DNA from: Beijerinckiaceae bacterium
GTDB lineage: Bacteria > Pseudomonadota > Alphaproteobacteria > Rhizobiales > Beijerinckiaceae
Direction: 5' to 3'
Assembly: GCA_021324915.1 (NCBI GenBank)
Contig: JAJPIC010000019.1
Span: forward strand, 38,641-102,640
Length of the DNA: 64,000 nucleotides
In this document: positions 35,901 to 44,306 of the stretch, piece after piece
How positions within the stretch are numbered: the first letter of the stretch is position 1
Layout of the letters: every line of letters starts with the position of its first letter
Notes under the pieces: model-generated
What the model saw: only the letters and a program-made list of their open reading frames with translations
Told to the model about the DNA's origin: nothing
Database searches by the model: none
Made by a program: the position numbers and the translations under genes

Positions 35901-36496
35901 CCGCCAAGTTCGTTCACACCTATTTCGGGCGCGTATTCGACAATCCCACTGTGGTCTTCACGGAAGAGATCCTGAAGCCCGAGCTGCAGGATCCTGCCGT
36001 ATTCGCCGATGGCGTCAACAACATCGTCGAGGCGCAGCAGCGTGTCGCGGAAGCCTATTTCACGGATGGCACGATCGAGGACGCCTGCCCGCCGCTCAAA
36101 GCGCTCCTCCATATCATGGCGCGCGGAAACTATGAGGGAAAGACTGCGGCGGACCCCGAGATTCGGGCGCTCTTCACCCGCGAGGCGCTGCTCGCGAGCG
36201 ATTGGTATCGCGAGCGCCTGGCGACGAAACAGCAGCGCGACGTCGCCCTCTGGGAGCGCCATGCGCGAAGCCTGACGGGCTTCATGGCACGGGTCGGCCA
36301 TCGCGAGGAGGCCGAGCGGCTCGGGATCGCCGGCCGCCTGGAGCATGCGTTCGCGGAGCTCGAACGGGTGAGCGCGCCGGAATATCTGACGGGGCTCGTC
36401 GGCACGATCGGCGCCGACCCGATCCATCGGCCGGCGCGCGTCATTGAGGGCGCCGAGCGCGAGGCCGTCGAGAAGGAGAGCATGTGGTCGTCGTGA
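32966..36496 (+). CDS. Putative pyrophosphate-type phosphoenolpyruvate carboxykinase
   Basis: 1176 residues from the ATG at 32966, with GGGGAGG five bases upstream. It is far larger than GTP- or ATP-type PEPCK (about 530-620). The interior shows segments I associate with PPi-PEPCK proteins: KITSRDMSGVMVTILTDNYF, GYCKKEVKTQIGFSANLFGG and the glycine-rich loop CTVSGGGKSEISKSL (around residue 492). PPi-PEPCK converts oxaloacetate plus PPi to PEP, Pi and CO2, and works in either direction. I identified it from memory of sequence style, not from a search; the size and the GGGKSE loop are the strongest points. It is a single gene, followed 47 bases later by an AmpG-like transporter. Confidence 0.62.
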   Translation: MELERHVGLAADGSVRLPERSVAVSSILLKLAAMGVRIPADIGHEDVLQIAGDLFARYREQTRLLSHHLCPADERIQHYIDGLLAAVAAKRPVRLPAETFILDYYGLARELSLPVDADSWENELVSSYRLDNGVLHNPVSDRRTTQGVFHVAEGGLPIPADKIRVPLITYLRLLEEALRPPPELLRLPFTANWPEPVETMVSLLLRPLVCPAVPEVSPEKRTEIRFFVPGGLVSNLDFVESIFGNAGDPYLPAHDAGLDVDGWTGHSGCVILAPHLMRLKKKDVSLPHVSEATEAQRATGMCWSDEDELYNGGRPFKITSRDMSGVMVTILTDNYFGYCKKEVKTQIGFSANLFGGAEEEHAGGALAFAAFSLGDRFAPDLVRVGSAKHRFDEALALLGERAEFHPAGYATDRVYPEIHYMPEDMEIDVRGQDITWTKDGKPQHLKLLPDRIYIHPSGYKVRMAKYGGAPSWRLIGTVPEGAFCHKPCTVSGGGKSEISKSLVDAVLPGSFYVRSFEEDMALVEKIFGRNYDDARRPDLRGSDGAGPSRPILSPERSLGSVIKLLTPNPAEFTPKYNSWLESIPNHVRALVFVIKRFYQPEWGEDWRQHFSVDIINGAPGHELKYDGRRLVANYLRIGRQENGAWRTYKLRQDFVAADKVQMEDDITASVVVPAERLIGLPSEYDGHPSLKLTQNCEFRLFQRPDDAIHPGLDRQTEDDMSRPGLFCSNFQPLKREDVQRIVEDVAVQDAFTRPMREHVARNAVRAGDFYSICSAQPRLIGGNPTKNPRYLQLRPDLAKPRDRYVAEMGARLYRRLPLGAPVLFPVIGVMSGRRNNRQDEGIRPLCVYGPIHYQELPELFMDYVCSLTGTSPSTTGAGSEGALTKGPFNAIQPTADLNNALVAMLLTGYSGFSSAAGFIGPHLRVDHDISLLIPEIWCRMFPHERDPERLIEAGHLEKLEDYAEDGKQVLASRLGYRITAKFVHTYFGRVFDNPTVVFTEEILKPELQDPAVFADGVNNIVEAQQRVAEAYFTDGTIEDACPPLKALLHIMARGNYEGKTAADPEIRALFTREALLASDWYRERLATKQQRDVALWERHARSLTGFMARVGHREEAERLGIAGRLEHAFAELERVSAPEYLTGLVGTIGADPIHRPARVIEGAEREAVEKESMWSS

Positions 36497-36543
36497 GCTC
36501 GAAGCTTGGTCGGGGCGTGCGGCGGGCTTAAACTATCCGACAT

Positions 36544-37809
36544 ATGCGCCCGCGCTTCCGAGAGATCGTTGCCGACCCCATCCTTGCCTTGATGCTGGCG
36601 CTCGGCTTCTCCTCGGGCCTGCCATTTCTGCTTGTGCTCGGTACGCAGGCAGCGCGTCTCGCGGAAGCCAAAGTGCCGATCGAGAAGATCGGGCTGATCA
36701 GCTGGGTCGGCCTTTGCTACTCGCTGAAATTCCTCTGGTCGCCGGTTATCGACACGATCGACGTGCCTCTCCTTGCGCAGGCCTTGGGACGCCGGCGCGC
36801 CTGGCTCCTCGTCTCACAAATCGCTGTCGCGTTCGGCCTCGTCGCGCTTGCCTTCGCAGATCCGGCGCACGCGCTTATCGGCGTCATTTTCTGCGCCGCG
36901 TTCACGGCGTTCGCCGCCTCGACGCAAGATATCGTCATCGACGGCTGGCGCATCGATTCCGCCCCGACGGAGCGGCAAGGTATCATGGCCGCGACGTCCA
37001 ATTTCGGCTATCGCCTCGGCCTCCTCGCGGCCGGCGCAGGCGCGCTCTACATCGCCGATTATTCCGGCTGGCGAAGTGCCTATCTCGCGATGGCCGGGCT
37101 GATGGCGATCGGCATCATCGCCGGCCTCATTTCGCCGCGCTTGCCGGAACGCGCGCGCGAGCCTGCCTCCGTCGCGGGTAAATTCCTCGAGCCTCTGACG
37201 GATCTCTGGCGCCGATTCGGGCCGCTCCTCGCGGCAATTCTGGCTCTCGTCGCCCTCTATCGCCTGCCCGATTTCCTGAGCGGGGTGATGGCCAATCCGC
37301 TCTATATCGGCCTCGGCTTCTCCAAGAGCCAGATCGCGACCATGTCGAAAGTCTACGGCATATGGGTCGGCATTGCCGGCGCTTTCGCCGGCGGTTTCGC
37401 AATCACACGCATCGGGCTGATGCCGGCGCTGCTCGGCGGCGGAATTGCGGCCGCAGCCTCGCACCTCTGCCTCGCGCTCTTGGCAGCCACCGGCAAGAGC
37501 CTGCCGCTCCTGGCGCTCTCGGTGAGCGTCGAGAATTTCGCCGGCAATTTCGCCGGGGCCGCGCTCATCGCCTATATGTCTTCGCTCACTTCGCCGGCCT
37601 TCGCCGCAAGCCAGTACGCGCTTTTGAGCTCGCTTTTCGCGCTGCTCGGCAAGTTTCTCGGCGGCCTCTCGGGATTCGCGGTGAAACAGATCGGCTTTGC
37701 GGGATTCTTCGCCTCGACTTCGCTCATCGGCCTGCCGGTTGCGGCGCTCTGTCTGTTTTTGTGGGCGAGGCAGAATGAGGCGCGACGGGCCGCGGTAGTG
37801 ACGGAATGA
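36544..37809 (+). CDS. AmpG-type MFS muropeptide transporter
   Basis: 421 residues, twelve predicted membrane helices. The N terminus ILALMLALGFSSGLPFLLVLG, then LCYSLKFLWSPVIDTIDVP and FAASTQDIVIDGWRIDSAP are the classical AmpG features (the DIVIDGWR motif is nearly diagnostic). AmpG imports anhydromuropeptides across the inner membrane for recycling. It follows the PEPCK-like gene by 47 bases and lies 71 bases before the CAP-domain lipoprotein, with no functional link apparent. No ampD or nagZ is in the window. Confidence 0.88.
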   Translation: MRPRFREIVADPILALMLALGFSSGLPFLLVLGTQAARLAEAKVPIEKIGLISWVGLCYSLKFLWSPVIDTIDVPLLAQALGRRRAWLLVSQIAVAFGLVALAFADPAHALIGVIFCAAFTAFAASTQDIVIDGWRIDSAPTERQGIMAATSNFGYRLGLLAAGAGALYIADYSGWRSAYLAMAGLMAIGIIAGLISPRLPERAREPASVAGKFLEPLTDLWRRFGPLLAAILALVALYRLPDFLSGVMANPLYIGLGFSKSQIATMSKVYGIWVGIAGAFAGGFAITRIGLMPALLGGGIAAAASHLCLALLAATGKSLPLLALSVSVENFAGNFAGAALIAYMSSLTSPAFAASQYALLSSLFALLGKFLGGLSGFAVKQIGFAGFFASTSLIGLPVAALCLFLWARQNEARRAAVVTE

Positions 37810-37880
37810 AATGTGGACCCGGGAAGACTCCGCCTCGCCGCCCTGGTGTTGAAGTGCATGATCGAAGACAGATAGCCCAA

Positions 37881-38405
37881 ATGCCGCATGTCTTGCGTCG
37901 CGAACTCCTCTTTGTTTTAGGTCTCGCTCTCGCAGCCTGCTCGACCGAGCCAGCGCCCACTCCGGCTCCGCCTCCTGCGCCCCCGACCAATATGAGCGCA
38001 CGCGAACGCGCCGCGAGCGAGGTCCATGTCGATCCCTCTGCCGCGGCGGATGCGATTTCGCACTATCGCGAGGAGCACGGCCTTTCCGCCGTCACTCCCG
38101 ATCCGGTCTTGCAGAAACTGGCGCAGGCGCAGGCCGACGCCATGGCGTTGCATAATGTCCTCAGCCACACGATTGCCGGCACGCTGACGCAGCGCTTCGA
38201 TGCGGCCGATCTTGCCGATGCGACAGCCGTCGAAAATGTTTCGGCCGGATATTTCTCTTTGCCCGCGGCACTCGCCGGCTGGCAGAATTCGCCGCCGCAC
38301 AATGCCAATCTGCTCTCTCCTAAGATGCGCCGCCTCGGCATCGCGACCGCCTATGCGCCGGGCACCCGCTATCTCGTGTTCTGGGCGCTCGATATGAGCG
38401 ATTGA
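37881..38405 (+). CDS. CAP/SCP-domain lipoprotein
   Basis: About 174 residues from the ATG at 37881. It has a lipoprotein signal, FVLGLALAACSTEPAP, with the lipobox LAAC, then a Pro-rich linker. The CAP (cysteine-rich secretory, antigen 5, PR-1) domain shows AISHYREEHGLSAVTPD, AQAQADAMALHNVLSHT with a conserved His, AAVENVSAG and a GWQNSPPHNANLL segment with the second His. Predicted to be outer- or inner-membrane anchored. The function of bacterial CAP proteins is not established. Confidence 0.85.
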   Translation: MPHVLRRELLFVLGLALAACSTEPAPTPAPPPAPPTNMSARERAASEVHVDPSAAADAISHYREEHGLSAVTPDPVLQKLAQAQADAMALHNVLSHTIAGTLTQRFDAADLADATAVENVSAGYFSLPAALAGWQNSPPHNANLLSPKMRRLGIATAYAPGTRYLVFWALDMSD

Positions 38406-38584
38406 GGCGTTTCGCGCTTCTGCGCGAACTCAAGCACGGCGATTGGGACGCGAAATGGTTAATCGCGCGGCCGGTCGGGGCCAGCGCACGCTTCCCGGCA
38501 CGCGGCTTAAGCCGTGGAACCTACCCCGATAGAGGGCGTTTCGTTCGGGCTTTGTTGGGCTGCCGCTGCTATCGGCTTGAACCT

Positions 38585-39964
38585 TTGACGCATTCCTTTG
38601 CCCAGGACTTACGCCCTCCAGCACCTCTACCTCACCCCGGGCCGCTGGATCTGATCACGCTGCTCAAGACATTGCGGTCCAATGCGCTCGAATGCTGGAC
38701 GAGAGCGCATTTCGAAGAGCCGATCGTCTCTGGCGGATTCCCTTTCGTGCCCGTTGTCGTGGTCAGCGATCCGACGGCCATTCGGCAAATTCTGATCGAG
38801 GATCAGTCTACCTACCAAAAGGGCAGGCTCGAGCAACGTGTACTGTCCTCGCGCCTGCGCAACGGGCTTGTCTCAGTGGACGGCGAGCAGTGGCAGCGCC
38901 TCCGGCGTATCTTGGCGCCGATGTTCGCGCGCAAGGCGATCGCCGGATTTGCGCCTCAGATGGAGAGCGCGATCGGCGCGCTCGTCGAGCGCTGGAGGGC
39001 TCTGCCGGCCGGCAGCATTGTCGAGATCAAGGCGGAAATGTTGGACCTGGCGCTCGACGTCTTGTTGCGCTGCATCTTCGCCCATGGGATAGGAGATGCT
39101 GAAGCGGTCCGCACGGCGACGAGCCGGTTTTATTTGACCTGCGGCACGCTCGATCCCTTCGACATTATTGGCCTGCCCGATTTTGTGCCGCGGCTGACGC
39201 GGCTGCGCGAACGCCCGATCATGCGCGCCTTCGACGAGGGGCTGAACCAAGCGATTGCGGAGAGGCGGCGCAATCTCGCAGCCTCTCCAGGCGTTCCGCG
39301 CGACATGCTCGAAGCCATGCTTGCCGCCAAGGATCCGGAGACCGGGGCGTCCATGAGCGAGCCTGAAGTGAAGGATAATGTCATGACCTTCATCTTCGGC
39401 GGCCAGGAGACGACATCGAGTGCGCTGACCTGGGCCATATATTTGCTTTCGCAGTCGCCCGAATGGCGCGGGGCCGTGCTCCAGGAGGCAATCGACTTCG
39501 CGGACGCGAGTAGTGCAGAGGCAGCCGAAGGGCTGGTCAAGACGCGCGCCGTCGTCGAAGAGGCGTTGCGCGTCTATCCGCCGATCATCGCAATCACGCG
39601 GACCGCAAGACGAAGCACGAAAATCGCGGGACACGCCGTAAAGCGCGGCACGCTCGTCGTCGTTTCGCCCTACGTGCTTCATCGCCACAAGTCGCTTTGG
39701 CGCGATCCGGAGATCTTCGATCCCACCCGTTTCCTGCCCGCCCAGCGCGACAGGATCGCGCGTTACTCCTATCTGCCTTTCGGGCTCGGTCCACGGCTGT
39801 GCGTTGGTTCGACCCTTGCCGTGCAGGAGGCGACGCTTGCGCTGGCGAGCCTCACCAGACATTTCGAGTTCGAATTGGCGCCGAATGAAACCGTCTGGCC
39901 CGTTCAAAAGAACTTCACGCTCCGACCGCGCGGCGGACTTCACATGAAGATCGGGCCGCGGTGA
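38585..39964 (+). CDS. Cytochrome P450
   Basis: Heme-thiolate monooxygenase of about 459 residues. I place the start at a TTG at 38585; an open frame extends to 38402 without protein-like sequence or ribosome site, so the start is doubtful. The I-helix GGQETTSSALTW, the EALRVYPP ExxR motif and the heme loop FGLGPRLCVGS with the ligand Cys near residue 406 are clear. It is first of a same-strand run with a CoA ligase, an acyltransferase, an esterase and an ABC exporter, so it may oxidise a fatty, aromatic or terpenoid substrate of that pathway. No ferredoxin or reductase is adjacent. Confidence 0.9.
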   Translation: MTHSFAQDLRPPAPLPHPGPLDLITLLKTLRSNALECWTRAHFEEPIVSGGFPFVPVVVVSDPTAIRQILIEDQSTYQKGRLEQRVLSSRLRNGLVSVDGEQWQRLRRILAPMFARKAIAGFAPQMESAIGALVERWRALPAGSIVEIKAEMLDLALDVLLRCIFAHGIGDAEAVRTATSRFYLTCGTLDPFDIIGLPDFVPRLTRLRERPIMRAFDEGLNQAIAERRRNLAASPGVPRDMLEAMLAAKDPETGASMSEPEVKDNVMTFIFGGQETTSSALTWAIYLLSQSPEWRGAVLQEAIDFADASSAEAAEGLVKTRAVVEEALRVYPPIIAITRTARRSTKIAGHAVKRGTLVVVSPYVLHRHKSLWRDPEIFDPTRFLPAQRDRIARYSYLPFGLGPRLCVGSTLAVQEATLALASLTRHFEFELAPNETVWPVQKNFTLRPRGGLHMKIGPR

Positions 39965-40204
39965 AAGTACGTGTCTACCGGCATCCGGCTCTTGCCTAGC
40001 CCGCGCTGCACCGCCGCACAATCGCTCGAACCGTCGCAAGGGTCGAGGATGAGGCGCCGCCCGGCGCCCCGTTGGAACCGAAGGTACAAAGGTGCGTTCC
40101 CCAAGGTAAAGAAGTGAATTGCGCTTTCTCGGCGCATAGGGAACCGAAGCCGGCTTCAGGAAATGACCCCGGGGGGTGGCCTGTCACCCGCGACGGAGTC
40201 ACCG

Positions 40205-41779
40205 ATGGACAGACACGCCGTCTATAACGCGGCAGCCGATTTGATCGATCGCAATCTAGCTGCCGGGCGCGAGGCCAAACTGGCCTTTATCGACGATAAT
40301 GGCGGCTACAGCTATGCTGCATTGGCCGATCGAGTTGCGCGATTTTCGCGTGCTCTGCGCGACCTTGGGCTGCGGCAGGAAGAGCGGATCCTCCTTTGTC
40401 TGGAAGACGGCATTGACTTCCCGACGGCGTTTCTGGCGGCAATAAAAGCCGGCATGGTTCCGGTCGTGGTCAGCACCATGCTGACGGCCGATGAACTGGC
40501 CTACATGCTCGCGGACAGCCGCGCACGTGCCGTCGTGACTTCGGCACCTCTCGCCGACACGATCAAGGCCGCTGCCGCCAGGCAGCCGATCGCACCTTTG
40601 CTGATCGCCGCGGGCGGCGCCGTCTCGGACATGGCGGACATGGGTGAGTTGATTTCCGCATCCGAACCCGATTCAGAGGTTGCCATCACTCACCCTTACG
40701 AACCCTGCTTCTGGCAATATTCCTCCGGAACGACGGGTCGACCGAAGGGAACGGTCCATGCGCACGCAAGCGTGCGCGCCATCGCGGACAATTACGCAAT
40801 TCCCGTCCTCGGAATAAACGAAAGCGATTACGTCTTCTCCGGAGCAAAATTGTTCTTCGGATACGGACTGGGCAACGCGCTGATCTTTCCGCTCGCGGTA
40901 GGTGCGACAAGCATCCTGACCTCCGAGCGCCCGGTCCCGCCCGTGGTGTTTCGCGTCTTCCGCACGTTGCAGCCGACCATTTTCTTTGGCGTCCCCAGTC
41001 TTTACAGCGCGCTGCTCGCGGCCAACGACTTTCCCGATCGCGACGAATTGAGCGCGCGCCGCTATGTCTCCGCGGCAGAGCCCCTGCCGGAGAGAATCGC
41101 CCGCCAATGGTTCGAGCGCACCGGCGTCGAGATTCTCGACGGGCTCGGTTGCACCGAAATGCTGCACATCTTCCTGAGCAACCGTCCCGGCGACATTCGC
41201 TACGGCACGACCGGCAAGCCTGTCCCCGGCTATTCGCTCAAGATCGCCGATGACGAAGGATATCCGGTGGAGCGCGGCGCTATTGGGGAACTCTGGGTGA
41301 GCGGCCCTTCGAGCGCTCTCTTCTATTGGAACGACAGAGAGAACAACCGGCAGCGCTTCATGGGTAGATGGACGCGCACGAACGACAAATATTACGAGGA
41401 CCAAGACGGCTATTTCGTCTACTGCGGCCGCAGCGACGACATGCTCAAGGTCCATGGCATGTATGTCTCGCCCGCCGAAGTCGAAGCCGTATTGATCGAA
41501 CATGATGCGGTGCTTGAAGCGGCCGTCGTCGGAATGACGGGCGAGGACGGGCTGCAGGCCCCGAAGGCGTTCGTCGTCGCAAAGCCGGGTGTGCGCGCCG
41601 ATGCCGACCTGGCCGAGGCCCTCATCGCGCATGCCGAAAGGCGCTTGCCTCGATTCAAATGGCCGCGCTGGATCGTTTTCCTCGACGAGTTGCCTAAGAC
41701 CTCGAGCGGAAAGATCCAACGTTTCAAATTACGCGAGCGAACCAAGGATCGCTCTCGGGACATGCTCGTGGAGATATGA
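40205..41779 (+). CDS. Benzoate-CoA ligase-like AMP-forming acid-CoA ligase
   Basis: 524 residues from the ATG at 40205, preceded by GGAG. It is an adenylate-forming enzyme that activates an organic acid with ATP and CoA. The P-loop-like YSSGTTGRPKGTVHAH (about residues 171-186), the KYYEDQDGYFVYCGRSDDMLK domain boundary and the catalytic C-terminal Lys in KTSSGKIQRFKLR are intact. It resembles benzoate- and 4-hydroxybenzoate-CoA ligases most, by the VFFGVPSLYSALLA-like region and the lack of a carrier domain. No ring-reduction genes are close, so it may activate an aromatic or other acid as a building block. Confidence 0.85.
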   Translation: MDRHAVYNAAADLIDRNLAAGREAKLAFIDDNGGYSYAALADRVARFSRALRDLGLRQEERILLCLEDGIDFPTAFLAAIKAGMVPVVVSTMLTADELAYMLADSRARAVVTSAPLADTIKAAAARQPIAPLLIAAGGAVSDMADMGELISASEPDSEVAITHPYEPCFWQYSSGTTGRPKGTVHAHASVRAIADNYAIPVLGINESDYVFSGAKLFFGYGLGNALIFPLAVGATSILTSERPVPPVVFRVFRTLQPTIFFGVPSLYSALLAANDFPDRDELSARRYVSAAEPLPERIARQWFERTGVEILDGLGCTEMLHIFLSNRPGDIRYGTTGKPVPGYSLKIADDEGYPVERGAIGELWVSGPSSALFYWNDRENNRQRFMGRWTRTNDKYYEDQDGYFVYCGRSDDMLKVHGMYVSPAEVEAVLIEHDAVLEAAVVGMTGEDGLQAPKAFVVAKPGVRADADLAEALIAHAERRLPRFKWPRWIVFLDELPKTSSGKIQRFKLRERTKDRSRDMLVEI

Positions 41780-41873
41780 TCATCAAAGGTCGCAAGCGCA
41801 CGTCCGATCGTCGTTCACGTGGCGGCTTCCTTCAGACGGCGGATCTTCGCCGGACGAGGCGCGGAGTGCGGGC

Positions 41874-43142
41874 ATGACCGACATCGGCTCGAAACACTCG
41901 ACGACAAAGCGGATCAACTTGCCGCTCTATAATTTGCGCGGCGTCAGTATTCTCTTCGTGCTGGCTTTCCACTCGCTGCTCGCTTACGTCGCCTTTCTGC
42001 CGAAGGGACCTTATATCCTCGACCGTGCCCCATATTTGTGGCGCGCTTTCCCGATCGTGGACAAGGCGCGATGGTTCGGCTTCGACCTTTTTTGCGCTTG
42101 GCTCAACATCTACCTGATGACGTTCTTTTTCTTTCTCTCCGGTTTTTTCGTATGGAGCAGTTTGCGACGAAAGGGGCGCTACCGGTTCCTCCTTGATCGC
42201 TTCATACGGCTCGCGGTCCCCTTCGCGCTGGCGGTCGGCGTGTTGATGCCCTTGGCGAATTATCCGACTTATCTGCAGACGGCTTCGACCCCAGACTTTG
42301 CCGTTTACTGGCACGAATGGCTGTCCCTGCCCTTCTGGCCGTGCGGTCCGATGTGGTTCATCTGGCTCTTGCTCGCCTTCGACATTCTCGTAGTCGCGGT
42401 GGACATCATCGTGCCCAAATGGGACCAATGGCTCATTCGCCTCTCCTCGACGGCGCAAACAAAGCCGATCCGCTATCTCGCCGGCTTCATTCTCGCTTCC
42501 GCTCTCGCCTATGTGCCGATGGCACTCGCATTTACGCCATCGAAATGGATTTCATTCGGGCCGCTGTCGTTCGAACCGTCTCATCTTCTCCATTACATCG
42601 TCTATTTCTTCGCCGGAATCGGTATCGGCGCTTATGGGATCGATCGTGGGCTTTTTGCACCTGACGGTTGGCTCTTGCGCAACTGCACTTTGCTGGTCCT
42701 AGCAGCGGTATCTTTGTGGTTGCTTTGGATGGGAGCCAATGCGCCGATGGCGCTTCATCCGGGCCTCTCATCGCCCGTCTTGGAAATCGTCGCATCCTTC
42801 GTCTTCGTGCTCGCCTGCGCGAGCAATTGCTTGGCCCTGCTTGCCGTCGGCTTCAAATATGCGCGCCGGCCGCTTCCCGTCCTCGACGGACTCAGCGAGA
42901 ATGCCTACAATATCTATCTCGTCCATTACCCGTTCGTCATCTGGCTGCAGTTCCTGCTGCTGACCGTGAGCTTGCCGGCGGTCGTCAAAGGCCCGATCGT
43001 GTTCGCCGGAACATTGCTTCTGAGCTGGTGGGCCGTCGTTGGCTTGCGGCACGCAGCCGGGATGATATTGCCCATGCGGAGCCCGACCGCGTCGCGCAGT
43101 TTCGAAGGAGATCCCTCGCACTCGGATCGACGCGCGTTTTAG
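41874..43142 (+). CDS. Acyltransferase family 3 membrane protein (OpgC-like)
   Basis: 422 residues, ten or so membrane segments, from the ATG at 41874 with GCGGAG upstream. It begins NLPLYNLRGVSILFVLAFHSLLAY with the conserved Arg and His typical of Acyltransferase 3 (OafA/OpgC-type). The FFFFLSGFFVWSSLRRKG loop and the WPCGPMWFIWLLLAFDILV region, which is frequent in glucan-biosynthesis OpgC proteins, follow. The C-terminal NAYNIYLVHYPFVIWLQF helix is also characteristic. It transfers an acyl group to a glycan or lipid across the membrane. It lies 94 bases after the CoA ligase gene. Confidence 0.85.
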   Translation: MTDIGSKHSTTKRINLPLYNLRGVSILFVLAFHSLLAYVAFLPKGPYILDRAPYLWRAFPIVDKARWFGFDLFCAWLNIYLMTFFFFLSGFFVWSSLRRKGRYRFLLDRFIRLAVPFALAVGVLMPLANYPTYLQTASTPDFAVYWHEWLSLPFWPCGPMWFIWLLLAFDILVVAVDIIVPKWDQWLIRLSSTAQTKPIRYLAGFILASALAYVPMALAFTPSKWISFGPLSFEPSHLLHYIVYFFAGIGIGAYGIDRGLFAPDGWLLRNCTLLVLAAVSLWLLWMGANAPMALHPGLSSPVLEIVASFVFVLACASNCLALLAVGFKYARRPLPVLDGLSENAYNIYLVHYPFVIWLQFLLLTVSLPAVVKGPIVFAGTLLLSWWAVVGLRHAAGMILPMRSPTASRSFEGDPSHSDRRAF

Positions 43143-43187
43143 GGCGGTGCGAGGCGGCAGCGCCGGCGATCACGCGGCGAGGCTTGC

Positions 43188-44141
43188 ATGATTGATATTC
43201 CCGATTGGGTCCTCGCCGACGCCCGGCGCTTCTATGCACGCTATCTGACCAGGCTGCCGCGGCTCGACTTCAACAATAAATGGCAGGTCGTTCTCGGAAA
43301 ACTCGTTCAATTCCCATTTCGGCTTTACTCGATCCCGCTCTGGAGGAGCGGCCTGAAAGCGAGCTACCTCTCCGAGATTTCGGCTGGGAGACGGATCCGT
43401 ATGCGGATCATCGCCCCACCCGGGAAACCCAAAGGTCTCGTTGTCGATATCCACGGAGGCGGCTGGACTGCGGGCGCGCCTATCTTCGACGACGGTTTGA
43501 CCGCGCCGATGGCGGCGGACGGCTATGTCGTGGCGAGTCTCGACTACGGACTCGCGCCACGAACCCCTTTCACCGAAATCATCGAAGAATGCGCAGCCGC
43601 GCTTGGGTGGATCTTGTCAGCGGGTGTCCGCCGCTTCGAGGTTGCGAATGTCTTTCTGCATGGCGAATCCGCCGGCGCCCACCTCTCCTTGATGTCGGCA
43701 ATCAGGTGTCGCTCGATGAGTGGCTTCCGATTTCTGAAAGGCTTGGTCTTGTTTAGCGGCTGTTATGACCTCTCCGGCACGCCTTCGGTCCGGTCCGCCT
43801 CCCGCGATACGCTCGTTCTCTACGGACCGAGCCTCGCCCCTTTTCTCGAGCAGATAACCGGCGGGCTAGGCGAAGAAGCGCGGCGCGATCCCGCTCTCTC
43901 GCCGCTCTACGCGGATCTTCACGGCTTGCCGCCTGTCTTGCTCATTACCGGCGCACAAGATCCTCTGCACGACGACAGCATTTTGCTTGCCGAGAAACTG
44001 CGCGAGCAGGGTGTCTCGGTCGACCTGTTCGAAGTCCCCGATGCGCCCCACGGCTTCAACCTTTTGCCGATCAGGCTCGCCGATTTTGTAAATGGCTGGG
44101 CAAGGCAGTGGATGAACGCAAAGACGGGGACGCTTGCGTGA
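43188..44141 (+). CDS. Alpha/beta hydrolase, hormone-sensitive-lipase-like
   Basis: 317 residues. The oxyanion-hole HGGGWTAGAP and the nucleophile elbow HGESAGAHLSLM (GESAG) are those of the HSL/acetyl-esterase family. The acidic residue in ALITGAQDPLHDD-like LLITGAQDPLHDDS and the catalytic His in DAPHGFNLLP complete the triad. The start follows the acyltransferase stop by 45 bases. It may deacylate or trim the product of the same pathway. Confidence 0.87.
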   Translation: MIDIPDWVLADARRFYARYLTRLPRLDFNNKWQVVLGKLVQFPFRLYSIPLWRSGLKASYLSEISAGRRIRMRIIAPPGKPKGLVVDIHGGGWTAGAPIFDDGLTAPMAADGYVVASLDYGLAPRTPFTEIIEECAAALGWILSAGVRRFEVANVFLHGESAGAHLSLMSAIRCRSMSGFRFLKGLVLFSGCYDLSGTPSVRSASRDTLVLYGPSLAPFLEQITGGLGEEARRDPALSPLYADLHGLPPVLLITGAQDPLHDDSILLAEKLREQGVSVDLFEVPDAPHGFNLLPIRLADFVNGWARQWMNAKTGTLA

Positions 44142-44306
44142 TGCCGCCGAGCGCGAATGCAAGATGTACCTGAGATTCAACGCAGAATTCTCGCTTTTTG
44201 CGGATTTGGTTTCCGCCTCCCGTTTCTTAGAGGGAACGCAAGCGAAGCCCCGCACGTTCAAGTCGAGCACAGGACTTCGCCGAGGCCTTTCACCCGCGAG
44301 CCGGAT

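Noticed and set aside
36814..38001. 395-codon antisense open frame across ampG-like gene
   Set aside because: Its composition is Glu/Arg-rich shadow coding and it has no features of a real protein.
38402..38584. N-terminal extension of the P450 gene starting at a TTG at 38402
   Set aside because: Its 61 residues are Arg-rich and not like a P450 start; a normal P450 length is obtained from 38585.
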